Positions 1-8,455 of a DNA stretch of 64,000 nt are shown piece after piece. The stretch is from an uncultured Parabacteroides sp. (lineage in GTDB: Bacteria > Bacteroidota > Bacteroidia > Bacteroidales > Tannerellaceae). The translations under genes and the position numbers were made by a program. Numbering within the stretch: the stretch's first letter is position 1; every line of letters begins with the position of its first letter. The stretch is taken from contig NZ_CABUOD010000020.1 of NCBI RefSeq assembly GCF_902493135.1, positions 1 to 64,000 on the forward strand. The letters are read 5' to 3'. The notes under the pieces are model-generated. The model was not told the origin of the DNA. It did not search any database and saw nothing but the letters and a program-made list of their open reading frames with translations.

Positions 1-93
1 CCGGAGCGTCTGCTGTTTGAGCGAAGCGAGTTTCAGACGCGACAGCGAACGAAGGGAACGGAGTAGCGAGGCAGGTTCGGCCTTGATCTTTTG

Positions 94-121
94 GTTACTT
101 TTGGATCAAGCCAAAAGTAAC
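94..121. repeat. GTTACTTT hairpin repeat, copy 1
   Basis: A perfect 11-base inverted repeat (left arm GTTACTTTTGG, right arm CCAAAAGTAAC) with a 6-base loop. Close relatives occur at 44730-44757 and 49735-49762. The two other copies lie directly behind stop codons, which suggests a terminator-like or 3'-end element. Here it lies about 240 bases beyond the rluA stop. Confidence 0.7.
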
Positions 122-312
122 AGACAAATAGTCCGTGAAACGTCTTTTATTTTATCCGAAAACAGAACGGAAGAACGCCAAAAACAAATACAACATAATA
201 GTTATCAACAAATTACCGCAATAGCATCCAAATATGTCTCCTAAAAAGAGGCCCCGGCAGTTTCGGCAGATTCGGCAGTTTTCCTACTTTTGTGCCCAAC
301 AAAAGCAAACAG

Positions 313-341
313 GTGAAAGTTGTTTGCCCCTTAACTTTCAT
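313..341 (-). terminator. possible terminator of the rluA operon
   Basis: A 9-base inverted repeat, GTGAAAGTT at 313-321 against AACTTTCAT at 333-341 (one G-U pair), lies about 20 bases beyond the rluA stop codon. There is no clean T-run on the minus strand, so termination is only suggested. Confidence 0.35.
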
Positions 342-358
342 CTTTCATCTTTTAATTT

Positions 359-1042
359 TCACTTTTCAATTTTCAACTCCATAAGCGCTTTCCAAAGGGA
401 ATCGGCAGGCACGGGAGCGACAATGCTGACCGGTTGTTTCGATACGGGATGGATAAATTCGGCACTGCGGGAATGCAGGCTGATGCCGCCGTCCGGATTG
501 GAACGGGGAAAACCGTATTTCAAGTCGCCTTTGATAGGACATCCCATCTTGGCAAGCTGGCAACGGATTTGATGATGGCGGCCTGTTTTCAGGTCTATAG
601 CCAACAGATAATAGTTGTCCGAGCGGGCAATCACCTTATAATGCAGGATCGCTTTCTTGGCATTCGGCCGTTCCGTGTCGTAAGCATAACTCTTGTTCTG
701 CTTCTCGTTGCGGACCAGCCAGTTCACCAGCTCTCCCTCTTCTGCCGGCGGACAGTTCTTCACGATCGCCCAATAGGTCTTCTTCACCTCGCCGACCCGG
801 AACATCTCGTTGAGGCGGGCGAGCGCCTTGCTCGTTTTGGCAAACAACACGACACCGCTGACCGGGCGGTCCAGACGATGCGTAACGCCGACAAAGACAT
901 TTCCGGGTTTACAATACTTCTCTTTCAGCCATGCCTTCAGCATGTCCGAAAGAGGAGTATCACCGGTTTTATCTCCTTGTACAATCTCACGGCAAGTCTT
1001 GTTCACCGCAATGATATGATTGTCTTCGTAGATAACTTCCAT
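359..1042 (-). CDS. RluA-family pseudouridine synthase
   Basis: This 227-residue protein should convert specific uridines in rRNA or tRNA to pseudouridine. The family signature HRLDRPVSGVV lies at residues 55-65 and Asp58 is the expected catalytic aspartate. There is no N-terminal S4 domain, so it belongs to the short single-domain RluA group and not to RluD-type proteins. It is the last gene of a leftward four-gene operon (tetR, fabH, fabG, rluA), starting only 3 bases after the fabG stop. Its exact RNA target cannot be read from sequence. Confidence 0.9.
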   Translation of the reverse strand: MEVIYEDNHIIAVNKTCREIVQGDKTGDTPLSDMLKAWLKEKYCKPGNVFVGVTHRLDRPVSGVVLFAKTSKALARLNEMFRVGEVKKTYWAIVKNCPPAEEGELVNWLVRNEKQNKSYAYDTERPNAKKAILHYKVIARSDNYYLLAIDLKTGRHHQIRCQLAKMGCPIKGDLKYGFPRSNPDGGISLHSRSAEFIHPVSKQPVSIVAPVPADSLWKALMELKIEK

Positions 1043-1045
1043 ATA

Positions 1046-1792
1046 TTACATGTTCATGCCGCCATCCACCTGGATCACCTGGCCGGATACATAAGAAGAC
1101 ATGTCGGAAGCCAGGAAAGTAGCGATGTTGGCCACATCTTCAGGCGTACCGCCACGGCGCAGAGGGATCTTCTTTGCCCATTCGGCCTTCACTTCTTCCG
1201 GCAGTCCGGCGGTCATATCGGTAATGATGAAGCCCGGAGCGATTGCGTTGGCGCGGATGCCGCGTGAACCCAGTTCCTGCGCGATAGACTTGGCCAGGCC
1301 GATCATACCGGCCTTGGATGCCGAATAGTTGCTCTGGCCGGCATTGCCGTGCACACCTACGACGGAAGCCATATTGATGATGCTGCCCGAACGCTGTTTC
1401 ATCATCACCGGAGTACAAGCGTGGATGAAGTTGAAAGCCGATTTCAGGTTGACGCCGATGACAGCATCCCACTGGCCTTCGCTCATACGCATCATCAGAC
1501 CGTCTTTCGTGATACCTGCATTGTTCACGAGGATATCCACACGACCGAAATCCTTTACGATTTCAGCTACGACATTGTGCGTTTCTTCGAAATTGGCAGC
1601 GTTGGAAGCATAACCTTTTGCTTGAACGCCCAATGCTTCGATTTCCTTCTGGGTAGCCAGACCGTTTTCGTCGATCACCAAGTCCGTGAATGCGATGTTT
1701 GCACCTTCTGAGGCGAACTTCAATGCGATCGCCTTGCCAATACCACGTGCGGCACCGGTAACGATTGCCACTTTTCCTTCTAATAATTTCAT
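1046..1792 (-). CDS. fabG: 3-oxoacyl-[acyl-carrier-protein] reductase
   Basis: A 248-residue classical short-chain dehydrogenase that should reduce 3-oxoacyl-ACP with NADPH in type II fatty acid synthesis. The cofactor motif TGAARGIG is at residues 12-19, NNAG at 90-93, and the catalytic Ser143, Tyr156 and Lys160 are all present. Length and motifs fit FabG closely. It lies 18 bases downstream of the KAS III-like gene and 3 bases upstream of rluA, which supports a role in acyl chain metabolism. Another SDR substrate cannot be excluded, but the neighbour makes FabG the best call. Confidence 0.9.
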   Translation of the reverse strand: MKLLEGKVAIVTGAARGIGKAIALKFASEGANIAFTDLVIDENGLATQKEIEALGVQAKGYASNAANFEETHNVVAEIVKDFGRVDILVNNAGITKDGLMMRMSEGQWDAVIGVNLKSAFNFIHACTPVMMKQRSGSIINMASVVGVHGNAGQSNYSASKAGMIGLAKSIAQELGSRGIRANAIAPGFIITDMTAGLPEEVKAEWAKKIPLRRGGTPEDVANIATFLASDMSSYVSGQVIQVDGGMNM

Positions 1793-1810
1793 ATCAATTC
1801 CTTTTTAAAT

Positions 1811-2755
1811 TCAACACTTGATCAAGCAAGCACCCGTAGAATAGCCACCGCCGAACACGGTAATGGCAACCAGGTCGCCGTTCTTGAAACTATGATCATT
1901 CTGGGCGTACACCAGCGCAGAGCTTACCGAACCGGTATTTCCCAATTCTTCAATATTGTGCAGGAACTTCTCTTCCGGCAGGTTGAGTTGCCTGGCGATG
2001 TTGGACATGATGCGCATATTGGCCTGGTGGCCGATGAAATACGTCAGGTTGTCCAGCGTATAGCCATTCTTTTCCAGCAGATAGAGCACGTTCTTCGGCA
2101 TGTAGGTGCATGCCTGGATAAACACGTCACGGCCTTCCGGCATCATGATGCCGCCGTCGTACGGACGAAGATGCACCGCACCCGGAGCCTTGCCTAAATA
2201 ACCGAGTCCTTGTGTATATACTTCGACGATTTCCGGATCTTTTTCCGAAACGCGCTCCTTCGAGATGAAGAAGGCCGTTGCCGCATCGCCCCAGAGGTGG
2301 CCGGCTTTCGGGTCCGTCTCGTTATAGTAGGCCGAGTTCTTGTCGGCAGACAGAACCAGGGCTTTTGTCGCTTTTCCCATGGCAAAATATCCTTCCACGA
2401 CTTCCAGCGCATTCAGGAATGAGGAGCAGGCGGAAGAAAGATAGAGCGCTTTTGCATTTTCGATATTGAATTCATGCTGGGCAAGATGAGCCGCAGTCGC
2501 CACCGTATCGTACGGAGAGTAAGAAGCGGAAATAATCAGATCCACATCCGTAATATCATACGGCAATTTAGGTAGGGCGTTACGGACAGCTTCCATACTC
2601 ATCGTATTGATATTTTCCTCGGCTTTTGCCTTAGACCGGGAACGAATCCCCGTGCGCTGTTCAATCCACTCGCTGGTTAGCCCGTTTAACTCTAAAAAAT
2701 GTTGGTTATCGACCCGTTCTTCAGGTACATAAAACCCTGTTGCATTAATAAACAT
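1811..2755 (-). CDS. beta-ketoacyl-ACP synthase III family protein
   Basis: A 314-residue thiolase-fold enzyme of the FabH family, which condenses acyl-CoA with malonyl-ACP to start fatty acid chains. The catalytic triad is visible as Cys110 (SSACSSF), His243 (GHQAN) and Asn273 (GNTGS). The C-terminal glycine-rich end (FGGGYSTGA) is also typical. It sits between a TetR regulator (14 bases upstream) and fabG (18 bases downstream), so the operon may be a small regulated fatty-acid module. It may be a second FabH-like paralogue and not the housekeeping initiator, so no symbol is given. Confidence 0.85.
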   Translation of the reverse strand: MFINATGFYVPEERVDNQHFLELNGLTSEWIEQRTGIRSRSKAKAEENINTMSMEAVRNALPKLPYDITDVDLIISASYSPYDTVATAAHLAQHEFNIENAKALYLSSACSSFLNALEVVEGYFAMGKATKALVLSADKNSAYYNETDPKAGHLWGDAATAFFISKERVSEKDPEIVEVYTQGLGYLGKAPGAVHLRPYDGGIMMPEGRDVFIQACTYMPKNVLYLLEKNGYTLDNLTYFIGHQANMRIMSNIARQLNLPEEKFLHNIEELGNTGSVSSALVYAQNDHSFKNGDLVAITVFGGGYSTGACLIKC

Positions 2756-2769
2756 TCCTCAGTATTGTG

Positions 2770-3363
2770 TTACTTTATCTTTATACCATTGAATATCAAA
2801 TTCATTACATTATCTCTCCGTTTAATCCGCTGGCTGATATTATCCCCCATGATTCCACGTATATACGGAACTTCCAACCCCTTCAGGGCATGATGAAGAA
2901 CGACCGCCGTGATCTCGGTATCGGGCATCGCGAAGATGCCTTCCTTTACTCCGGCTTCCAGAATTCCTTGTATCAATTCCGTCTCGCGGATATCGAAGTT
3001 CTTCCTGATCTTCTCCACCCGCCAGATATCGCGAAAGAAGTTCGCACGCAACGTCCCATTACGAAAAACCAACGATTTAATTGCATCCAGTCTGGCATAC
3101 AGGAATGTGATCAACTTCTCATCTGCAGGCAAGTCTTTCGCGGCTACATCCTGCAGCATCTTGTACAGCTGGTCCAACTCGGATTCGACGACTGCCAGAT
3201 AAATCTCGTTCTTGCTTTTAAAGTACGTGTAAAGCGTACGCCTCCCTTTCTTGGATGCCTGTGCAATATCGTTCATTGTCGTATTATCCACCCCCATGCG
3301 GGCAAACAATTGTCTGGCCACATCCACCAACATCTCACGTGTTTTAGAAACTGTCATCGGCAT
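2770..3363 (-). CDS. TetR/AcrR-family transcriptional regulator
   Basis: A 197-residue one-component regulator. Residues about 10-55 hold the TetR helix-turn-helix (MGVDNTTMNDIAQASKKGRR followed by TLYTYFKSKNEIY); the rest is a helical ligand-binding domain. It is the first gene of the operon with the KAS III, FabG and RluA genes, so it probably controls its own operon in response to an acyl ligand, as FabR or FadR-type TetR proteins do elsewhere (inference). A good promoter lies about 30 bases upstream. The ligand is unknown. Confidence 0.88.
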   Translation of the reverse strand: MPMTVSKTREMLVDVARQLFARMGVDNTTMNDIAQASKKGRRTLYTYFKSKNEIYLAVVESELDQLYKMLQDVAAKDLPADEKLITFLYARLDAIKSLVFRNGTLRANFFRDIWRVEKIRKNFDIRETELIQGILEAGVKEGIFAMPDTEITAVVLHHALKGLEVPYIRGIMGDNISQRIKRRDNVMNLIFNGIKIK

Positions 3364-3394
3364 TTGTATTGCACATTTTGATTAAAACTGTGCG

Positions 3395-3426
3395 CAAAAG
3401 TACCGGAAAAAATAATAACTACCAAA
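3395..3426 (-). promoter_or_regulatory. promoter of the tetR-fabH-fabG-rluA operon
   Basis: On the minus strand a TTTG box (3426-3423) is followed after 20 bases by TACTTTTG (3402-3395), matching the Bacteroidetes -33/-7 pattern. It sits about 30 bases before the tetR start codon. Confidence 0.6.
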
Positions 3427-3565
3427 AACATACTTACATTTTATCCAAACGGACCTTTATAATAGAGATATGAACCAATCGTTATCCTAAAAGAGCGGAG
3501 CTTATTCCCGGAAAGCCATACCGAATATTTCTTTTAGCCGAAAGACAAAGAAAACCGTCGAAAAA

Positions 3566-3596
3566 TTTGTTTTATCGGAAAGAAGCAGTATCTTTG
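3566..3596 (+). promoter_or_regulatory. promoter of tRNA-fMet copy 1
   Basis: TTTG at 3566-3569, a 19-base spacer and TATCTTTG at 3589-3596 form a near-ideal Bacteroidetes promoter. It lies about 32 bases upstream of the mature tRNA. Confidence 0.75.
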
Positions 3597-3628
3597 CACT
3601 CGCAATCACAAAATGATCGCAGCCATAT

Positions 3629-3700
<72 letters not shown>

Positions 3701-3710
3701 CTCAGTAAGC

Positions 3711-3744
3711 CTTCGGTTCATCAGGACCGGAGACTTTTCTTTTT
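3711..3744 (+). terminator. terminator of tRNA-fMet copy 1
   Basis: A 9-base stem (CTTCGGTTC at 3711-3719 against GGACCGGAG at 3724-3732, two or more G-U pairs) with a 4-base loop is followed by a T-rich stretch (3735-3744). It begins 10 bases after the tRNA. Confidence 0.65.
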
Positions 3745-3865
3745 CACTTCCCCTAAAATTTATTAGTTCTATTTAAACCCGGCATGAACTCTCCGGCACA
3801 TTTGTTGTTATTTTATATATGTATTAAAATCAGAAGAAGAAGTAGACTTAATAACATATATAAAT

Positions 3866-4771
3866 ATGGCCTATATAGATTATTACAAAATTTTGGGAGT
3901 AGACAAAAGCGCTTCGCAGGACGACGTCAAAAAGGCGTACAAGAAGCTTGCGCGGAAATACCATCCCGACTTGAACCCGAATGATCCGGACGCCCACCGC
4001 AGGTTTCAGGAAATAAATGAAGCCAACGAGGTGCTCAGCGACCCGGAGAAACGGAAGAAATATGACCAGTATGGAGAAAACTGGAAACACGCCGACGAAT
4101 TCGAAGCCCAGCGACAACAATATCGCCAATACCAGAACGGACAAGGCGGAGGAACCTACTGGAGCACCTCCGGCGACGGCAGCGAATTTTCCGACTTCTT
4201 CGAACAGATGTTCGGAGGCATGGGCGGCAGAGGCGGACGCGGCGGCAGAAGCAGCCACGGTTTCCGCGGACAGGACTACACGACAGAGTTGCAGGTCTCT
4301 TTGGCAGACGCCGCCAAGACACACAAGCAGATCATCACCGTAAACGGCAAGAACCTGCGTATCACTATCCCGGCCGGCATCGCCGACGGACAAACCATCA
4401 AACTGAGAGGCCAGGGCGGACCGGGCGTGAACGGCGGGCCGGCGGGCGACCTGTACATCACCTTCCATATCCCGGAAGACAGCCGGTTCAAACGGGTGGG
4501 CGACGATTTGTACGTCACCGCTCCTTTAAACCTGTACACGGCCATCCTCGGCGGGGAACAGATTGTCGAGACAATGGACAGCAAAGTCAAGCTCAAGATC
4601 AAACCGGGAACCCAAAACAACACGAAGGTGCGGTTAAAAGGAAAAGGATTCCCCGTTTATAAGGAAGAAGGGAAGTTCGGAGACATGATAGTGACCTACT
4701 CTATCGACATCCCGACCAACCTGACGGACAAACAAAAAGAATTGTTCCGCGAAATACAAAGTCTTAATTAA
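3866..4771 (+). CDS. cbpA: DnaJ-class co-chaperone CbpA
   Basis: A 301-residue Hsp40 of the CbpA type, which stimulates DnaK and, in other bacteria, also binds curved DNA. The J-domain covers residues 1-70 with the essential HPD motif at 33-35, followed by a Gly/Phe/Arg-rich linker (about 95-130, GGMGGRGGRGG) and the two C-terminal beta domains. It has no zinc-finger cysteines, which separates it from DnaJ. The next gene encodes a CbpM-like modulator 14 bases downstream, the classic pairing. The pair lies between two copies of the initiator tRNA. Confidence 0.92.
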   Translation: MAYIDYYKILGVDKSASQDDVKKAYKKLARKYHPDLNPNDPDAHRRFQEINEANEVLSDPEKRKKYDQYGENWKHADEFEAQRQQYRQYQNGQGGGTYWSTSGDGSEFSDFFEQMFGGMGGRGGRGGRSSHGFRGQDYTTELQVSLADAAKTHKQIITVNGKNLRITIPAGIADGQTIKLRGQGGPGVNGGPAGDLYITFHIPEDSRFKRVGDDLYVTAPLNLYTAILGGEQIVETMDSKVKLKIKPGTQNNTKVRLKGKGFPVYKEEGKFGDMIVTYSIDIPTNLTDKQKELFREIQSLN

Positions 4772-4785
4772 AAAACGAGATTGTT

Positions 4786-5103
4786 ATGCAAACAGATTTA
4801 ATCATAGTCAGTGAATACTGCCGGATATGCCATATCGAACCTTCGTTTCTTTACCTGCTGCAAAAAGGCGGCCTGATAGAGATAGATACGGTAGAAGGGG
4901 AAAGCTACCTGCCTGCCTCCCAGTTGTATGACGTAGAACGATATACGCGTATGTATTACGACCTGTCCATCAACGTAGAGGGGATCGATGCCATCCATCA
5001 TCTGCTGGGACGGGTGAAATCTCTGCAACAGGAGGTGCAACGGTTGAGAAATAAACTGAGGTTATACGAAACAGAAAATCATGATTCGATAGAAGATTTA
5101 TAA
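4786..5103 (+). CDS. CbpM-like chaperone modulator
   Basis: A 105-residue protein that should bind the J-domain of CbpA and inhibit its co-chaperone activity. The N-terminal part (residues 1-60, with ICHIEPSFLYLLQKGGLIEI) resembles a MerR-like helix-turn-helix, followed by a helical C-terminal segment with coiled-coil character (SLQQEVQRLRNKLRLYETE). The length fits CbpM. It follows cbpA by 14 bases and is surely cotranscribed. Direct DNA binding is an alternative, but context favours the modulator role. Confidence 0.8.
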   Translation: MQTDLIIVSEYCRICHIEPSFLYLLQKGGLIEIDTVEGESYLPASQLYDVERYTRMYYDLSINVEGIDAIHHLLGRVKSLQQEVQRLRNKLRLYETENHDSIEDL

Positions 5104-5176
5104 ACTGTCAAAATGCTGTTTCTTAAGGCCCGGGAAGCGGGGTACAAGAATATTTCGCAAACTATTTGTAAATATA

Positions 5177-5207
5177 TTTGGATTGTAAGAATATTTTTGT
5201 ACCTTTG
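5177..5207 (+). promoter_or_regulatory. promoter of tRNA-fMet copy 2
   Basis: TTTG at 5177-5180, a 19-base spacer and TACCTTTG at 5200-5207. The sequence from the -7 box to the tRNA is nearly the same as for copy 1, so the duplication includes the promoter. Confidence 0.75.
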
Positions 5208-5238
5208 CACTCGCAATCAGGAATGATCGTAACTATAT

Positions 5239-5310
<72 letters not shown>

Positions 5311-5319
5311 CCGGTAAAA

Positions 5320-5349
5320 GAGAATCAAGTAATTGGTTCTCTTTTTTTT
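5320..5349 (+). terminator. intrinsic terminator of tRNA-fMet copy 2
   Basis: A 9-base stem (GAGAATCAA, loop GTAA, TTGGTTCTC) followed directly by eight T residues (5342-5349). This is a textbook intrinsic terminator. Confidence 0.88.
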
Positions 5350-5421
5350 ATTCACCTTTGCCGCCCAATAAAAAAGGGATAGATCACCTGTTATGCAAAG
5401 CCGGCTCCCCGGCAACCGGCT

Positions 5422-5835
5422 TTATATCTGGGGATGGACGACGCAGAAGGTACCCGATGATTTGCTGACAAGCTTGTCATCGCAATAAATCTCGCATTCG
5501 CAAAAATGGAGATGGCTTCCCGGCTTCACGACATAGCCTTTAGCGATCAATTCCTTTCCCCATGCCGCCCGCAAGAAGGATATTTTAAGCTCGGCGGTCA
5601 GTACGTCGCGGTCCAAAGGCAGCATCGTGTAGGCGGCAAAACCGGCAATCGTGTCGGCAAGGGCCGCCAGGACGCCTCCGTGAATAACGCCGCTATACTG
5701 CCGCTGTTCATCATGCAAGGGCATGCGGGCTTCCACCCTTCCCTCTTCCACCACCGTAAAGTCAATACCCAAGTGATTGACATACGGGTTTGTATTCACA
5801 CGGCTTATCAGCCGTTCCTTTACTTCCTGATCCAT
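5422..5835 (-). CDS. PaaI-type hotdog-fold thioesterase
   Basis: A 137-residue protein of the PaaI/YbgC hotdog superfamily, which hydrolyses acyl- or aryl-CoA thioesters. The conserved stretch SGVIHGGVLAALADTIAGFA (about residues 48-67) carries the family HGG motif and the helix that forms the hotdog core; Asp in ALAD is the usual catalytic acid. Length is normal. It lies 74 bases downstream of the hydrolase fusion gene, separated by a hairpin, so it may be transcribed on its own. The acyl substrate is unknown. Confidence 0.85.
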   Translation of the reverse strand: MDQEVKERLISRVNTNPYVNHLGIDFTVVEEGRVEARMPLHDEQRQYSGVIHGGVLAALADTIAGFAAYTMLPLDRDVLTAELKISFLRAAWGKELIAKGYVVKPGSHLHFCECEIYCDDKLVSKSSGTFCVVHPQI

Positions 5836-5867
5836 ATTATCGATTCTTTAAAACAGCAAATGTTGCA

Positions 5868-5911
5868 AATAGACGAACAGGGCCTCCTTAAAAAGAGGAC
5901 GTCCGTCTATT
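5868..5911 (-). terminator. hairpin at the stop codon of the hydrolase fusion gene
   Basis: An 8-base inverted repeat, AATAGACG at 5868-5875 against CGTCTATT at 5904-5911, with further pairing inside (AGAGGAC against GGCCTCCT region). It overlaps the stop codon of the upstream minus-strand gene. The T-run is weak, so processing or stabilisation is as likely as termination. Confidence 0.4.
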
Positions 5912-7778
5912 ATAAATTCAATTCTTTTAATGTTTTCCCTTCCGCATTCAGCACACGAAGAGTCATCTCCTTTCCCTTCTTCTGCAAAACCATCACAGTA
6001 GCGCCATCCATCCGATAGCCGCCACCCACTACGACAGGATAATTGTTGCCGTCAGAACCTTCGGGGATATAAGCGAAACGATGAGTGTGGGCATTGATGC
6101 TGACGGCGAACGGCGCTTTCTCAAGGATCGTCCCCCACTCGTCGCGGCAAGGATTATACGAATCATAGCCCTCTCCTTTCCCAAAGATGGGAACATGATG
6201 GATCAATACCCGCTTGGAGGCTTTCCTGAAGGCTTTGGACGCCAGTTCTTCCCTAAGGAAACCGGCCTGTGCCTTACGCAGATCCGAAAAATCGTTCAAC
6301 CCGTAATAGACCCAATGTGTATCCGGTTTGTCTTCACCGCAATCCAGCATGACGATACGCGTATCCCCCCAGTTGAAGGCGCCGTAAGTCTTATCGCCCA
6401 CATAGTCGAAAAGACGGCGCAGGCCGATCGAATATGCGTTGCGTATCTCATGGTTTCCACGGATATAGAATACAGGCACCCGGTCGGCTCCAACCGTTTC
6501 GTTCAGTTCGCCAAGGAAGCGAGTCGCCTCGTCATGGTTGGCCGGATCGTCGATGCAGTCGCCATTGAAAACGACAAAATCATATTTCAAATCCTTCACC
6601 TGCTTATACAGCGCCTGCAAAGTCTCGGAATGTTTATGCAGGTCGTTGAATATAATGGCCGTAAAATCGGTATCCGTCGCAGCAGGCAAGGTGAAAGTAT
6701 GGAAATCGGAAACGGCCGTTTCGCCGAATATTTTCTTATAAGCCTGATAAAGCATGATTTCCCGGGAACACACCCGGTAATAATAGGTTTTTCCCGGTTC
6801 CAAGCCTTCCAGTCTGATTTTATTTTGCAGATCGTTGCAGATCACTTGCCCGTCCACGATCGTACGGGCTTTTTGCAGGTGCTCCTTATCGGTCCCGTAT
6901 TCCACATAGCTGTAAGCCGGGACGGTGGTCTGCCACATGACCGTAATTCCGTTTCCTACGGGATTTTGCAGATAGGGTTCCGTACGGAATATTTTGGCCG
7001 CGGGCTGGTTGAAGATAATATCCGTAAGCACCGGGCGATGGTCGGAAGCGGCCGGCTCGTCCCATACACGGGATGAGATACGGGTGAAGGCAGCCGTGTC
7101 TTTTGCATAGGCGGCGATGTAATCAATCGTTTCTCTGGGGGTATCAGCCGGGAAAGTCGGCTTTTTCATATCCGTCAGGATCACAAAATCCTTCTGCAAC
7201 TGCCGGATAAACTCCGAATCGGGATGCGCATTCATATCGCCGGCAATAAAGAAAGGTTTGTTTGCCGAAGCCGCCACCTGCCTGATGACGGGCAGGGAAA
7301 GCATCCGGTCTTCCTCCGTCAACGAAAGATGCGTACAGCAGTAAATATACTTTTCAAATTCCACGACAAGCAACGCACGTGCCTCCTCCCTTCCCGGCAA
7401 GGGAAGGTAACGATAGCCGAGAGGCTTCTCCTTGCTCAACATGCCGATACCGTATTTTCCGCCGTCGTAATCGATTGCCGGGGCATACATATGATGCATC
7501 AGGGTAAGTCCGGCTATTTCCCGCAAAACGTCTTTTCCTCCGCTACGGCCTGTCACGCTGTCGATCTCCTGCACGGCCACGACATCGGGACAAACTTTAA
7601 GAATCACTTCCGCCGTGCGCCGGAAATCGGACACATCGTCCATCCCTCTCCCGTTACGGATGTTATAACTCATAATACGCAACGTATTATTCTCGCGTTC
7701 GCTTCTCTCCTTCGAGTAGACTTTCCCCAGTGGCAACAACAACATCAATGCCGTCACCAGCCAAACCGCCTGTTTCAT
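5910..7778 (-). CDS. secreted fusion: endonuclease/exonuclease/phosphatase domain plus metallophosphoesterase
   Basis: A 622-residue exported protein joining two unrelated phosphoesterases. Residues 1-22 form a signal peptide. Residues about 33-260 are an EEP (DNase I-like) domain with IMSYNIRNG, VQEID, AGDMNAHPDS and ASDHRPVL, all its metal and catalytic motifs. Residues about 270-370 resemble the fibronectin-like N-terminal domain of purple acid phosphatases. Residues about 380-600 are a calcineurin-like domain with FNDLHKH, NGDCIDD, RGNHE, IHHVPI and NAHTH. Both active sites look intact. It may strip phosphate from nucleic acid, phospholipid or inositol phosphates in the periplasm (inference). 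The gene has its own promoter at 7806-7837. Confidence 0.85.
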   Translation of the reverse strand: MKQAVWLVTALMLLLPLGKVYSKERSERENNTLRIMSYNIRNGRGMDDVSDFRRTAEVILKVCPDVVAVQEIDSVTGRSGGKDVLREIAGLTLMHHMYAPAIDYDGGKYGIGMLSKEKPLGYRYLPLPGREEARALLVVEFEKYIYCCTHLSLTEEDRMLSLPVIRQVAASANKPFFIAGDMNAHPDSEFIRQLQKDFVILTDMKKPTFPADTPRETIDYIAAYAKDTAAFTRISSRVWDEPAASDHRPVLTDIIFNQPAAKIFRTEPYLQNPVGNGITVMWQTTVPAYSYVEYGTDKEHLQKARTIVDGQVICNDLQNKIRLEGLEPGKTYYYRVCSREIMLYQAYKKIFGETAVSDFHTFTLPAATDTDFTAIIFNDLHKHSETLQALYKQVKDLKYDFVVFNGDCIDDPANHDEATRFLGELNETVGADRVPVFYIRGNHEIRNAYSIGLRRLFDYVGDKTYGAFNWGDTRIVMLDCGEDKPDTHWVYYGLNDFSDLRKAQAGFLREELASKAFRKASKRVLIHHVPIFGKGEGYDSYNPCRDEWGTILEKAPFAVSINAHTHRFAYIPEGSDGNNYPVVVGGGYRMDGATVMVLQKKGKEMTLRVLNAEGKTLKELNL

Positions 7779-7805
7779 TTTATCGCCGGATTATAGATTA
7801 GGGCA

Positions 7806-7837
7806 CAAATGTAACAACTTTCGATGAGTCCGTCAAG
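7806..7837 (-). promoter_or_regulatory. promoter of the hydrolase fusion gene
   Basis: On the minus strand CTTG (7837-7834) is followed after 20 bases by TACATTTG (7813-7806), about 28 bases before the start codon. The spacing and the -7 box match the Bacteroidetes pattern. Confidence 0.6.
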
Positions 7838-8222
7838 ATAAAACCTTGTCGGGCATCCCAACTCCGATATTTTATTTTATGATCGTTCCGAGAGGCAACA
7901 AGTGGACCGCAAATCGTATTATGAATGTAAAACCATTCCCTTCACATTATTAAATTTGACAATAACCCCCAATTGTGGTATTTTTCTATTTCATCTGAAA
8001 TTCCAGTTCATTTAAAACTTACGTTTTGTTCGGATAAGGCGTATTCCGGCTGGAAAGAGAGTTCACGAGGCCGGCACCTCATCCCGATACCGGATTCGTT
8101 TTGTCGGTCCGGCCGCAAACAATAGAACAATATGCTAATCCCCAACTCCCGGAGAATCGAATATTTGCAAACCGGGACAAGCCTACATCCTCTTACGTCA
8201 AAAGTTTTTTCCTGCCTTTCCG

Positions 8223-8354
8223 CCATGAGGTGCGCAGAACTTTTCCATGACGACCGTCTTCGTTGCCGGGAGTTGCCGGGACCATAGGCAATGACGACCG
8301 TCTTCATGGCGGCGAAGTCAATTTTCACGGCCATGAAGACGGTCGTCATCGCGG
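8223..8354. repeat. degenerate array with 22-base periodicity and inverted repeats
   Basis: CCATGA recurs at 8223 and 8245, and ATGACGACCGTCTTC recurs at 8247 and 8291, giving spacings of 22 and 44 bases. The unit at 8291-8310 is a perfect 20-base inverted repeat of 8330-8349, so a long hairpin with a 19-base loop can form. The array lies about 100 bases beyond the stop of the leftward aldolase gene. It resembles in period the cleaner arrays at 32314, 42519 and 57063, but its units are too diverged to be sure of kinship. Confidence 0.6.
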
Positions 8355-8455
8355 AAAGCCGGCAAAGAAACGAAAAAAGAACCGTTCTGCCCTCAAAATG
8401 CAAGCAACCGGACCGTTCCTGCATCAGGCTCCCTAAATGCCAAATAAACCGTTTT

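Larger units (their letters stand above)
1..358. other. intergenic stretch without a supported gene
   Basis: No reading frame here looks like a real protein; the short frames are rich in Arg, Ser and Glu and follow repeated DNA. The stretch holds a hairpin repeat (94-121), three tandem 9-base units of the type CGGCAGTTT (255-281), a lone TACTTTTG box (285-292) resembling a Bacteroidetes -7 element, and an inverted repeat (313-341) that may end the leftward rluA transcript. A short RNA from the box at 285 to the inverted repeat is conceivable, but nothing else supports it. Confidence 0.5.
7779..8455. other. 677-base gap with a promoter and a repeat array
   Basis: No convincing gene is present. 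The left end holds the promoter of the leftward hydrolase fusion gene. From 7838 to about 8220 I see nothing but AT-rich DNA. From 8223 to 8354 lies a degenerate repeat array. A 138-residue frame on the minus strand (8008-8424) merely translates this array and has no recognisable fold. Confidence 0.6.

Noticed and set aside
17..244. 75-residue frame at the window start
   Set aside because: It reads through the GTTACTTT hairpin repeat and has no coding character.
434..1267. 277-residue plus-strand frame
   Set aside because: It is antisense across rluA and the end of fabG, both well supported.
8008..8424. 138-residue frame on the minus strand in the large gap
   Set aside because: It translates the 22-base repeat array and has no fold, signal peptide or start context; its repeats in protein mirror the DNA repeats.
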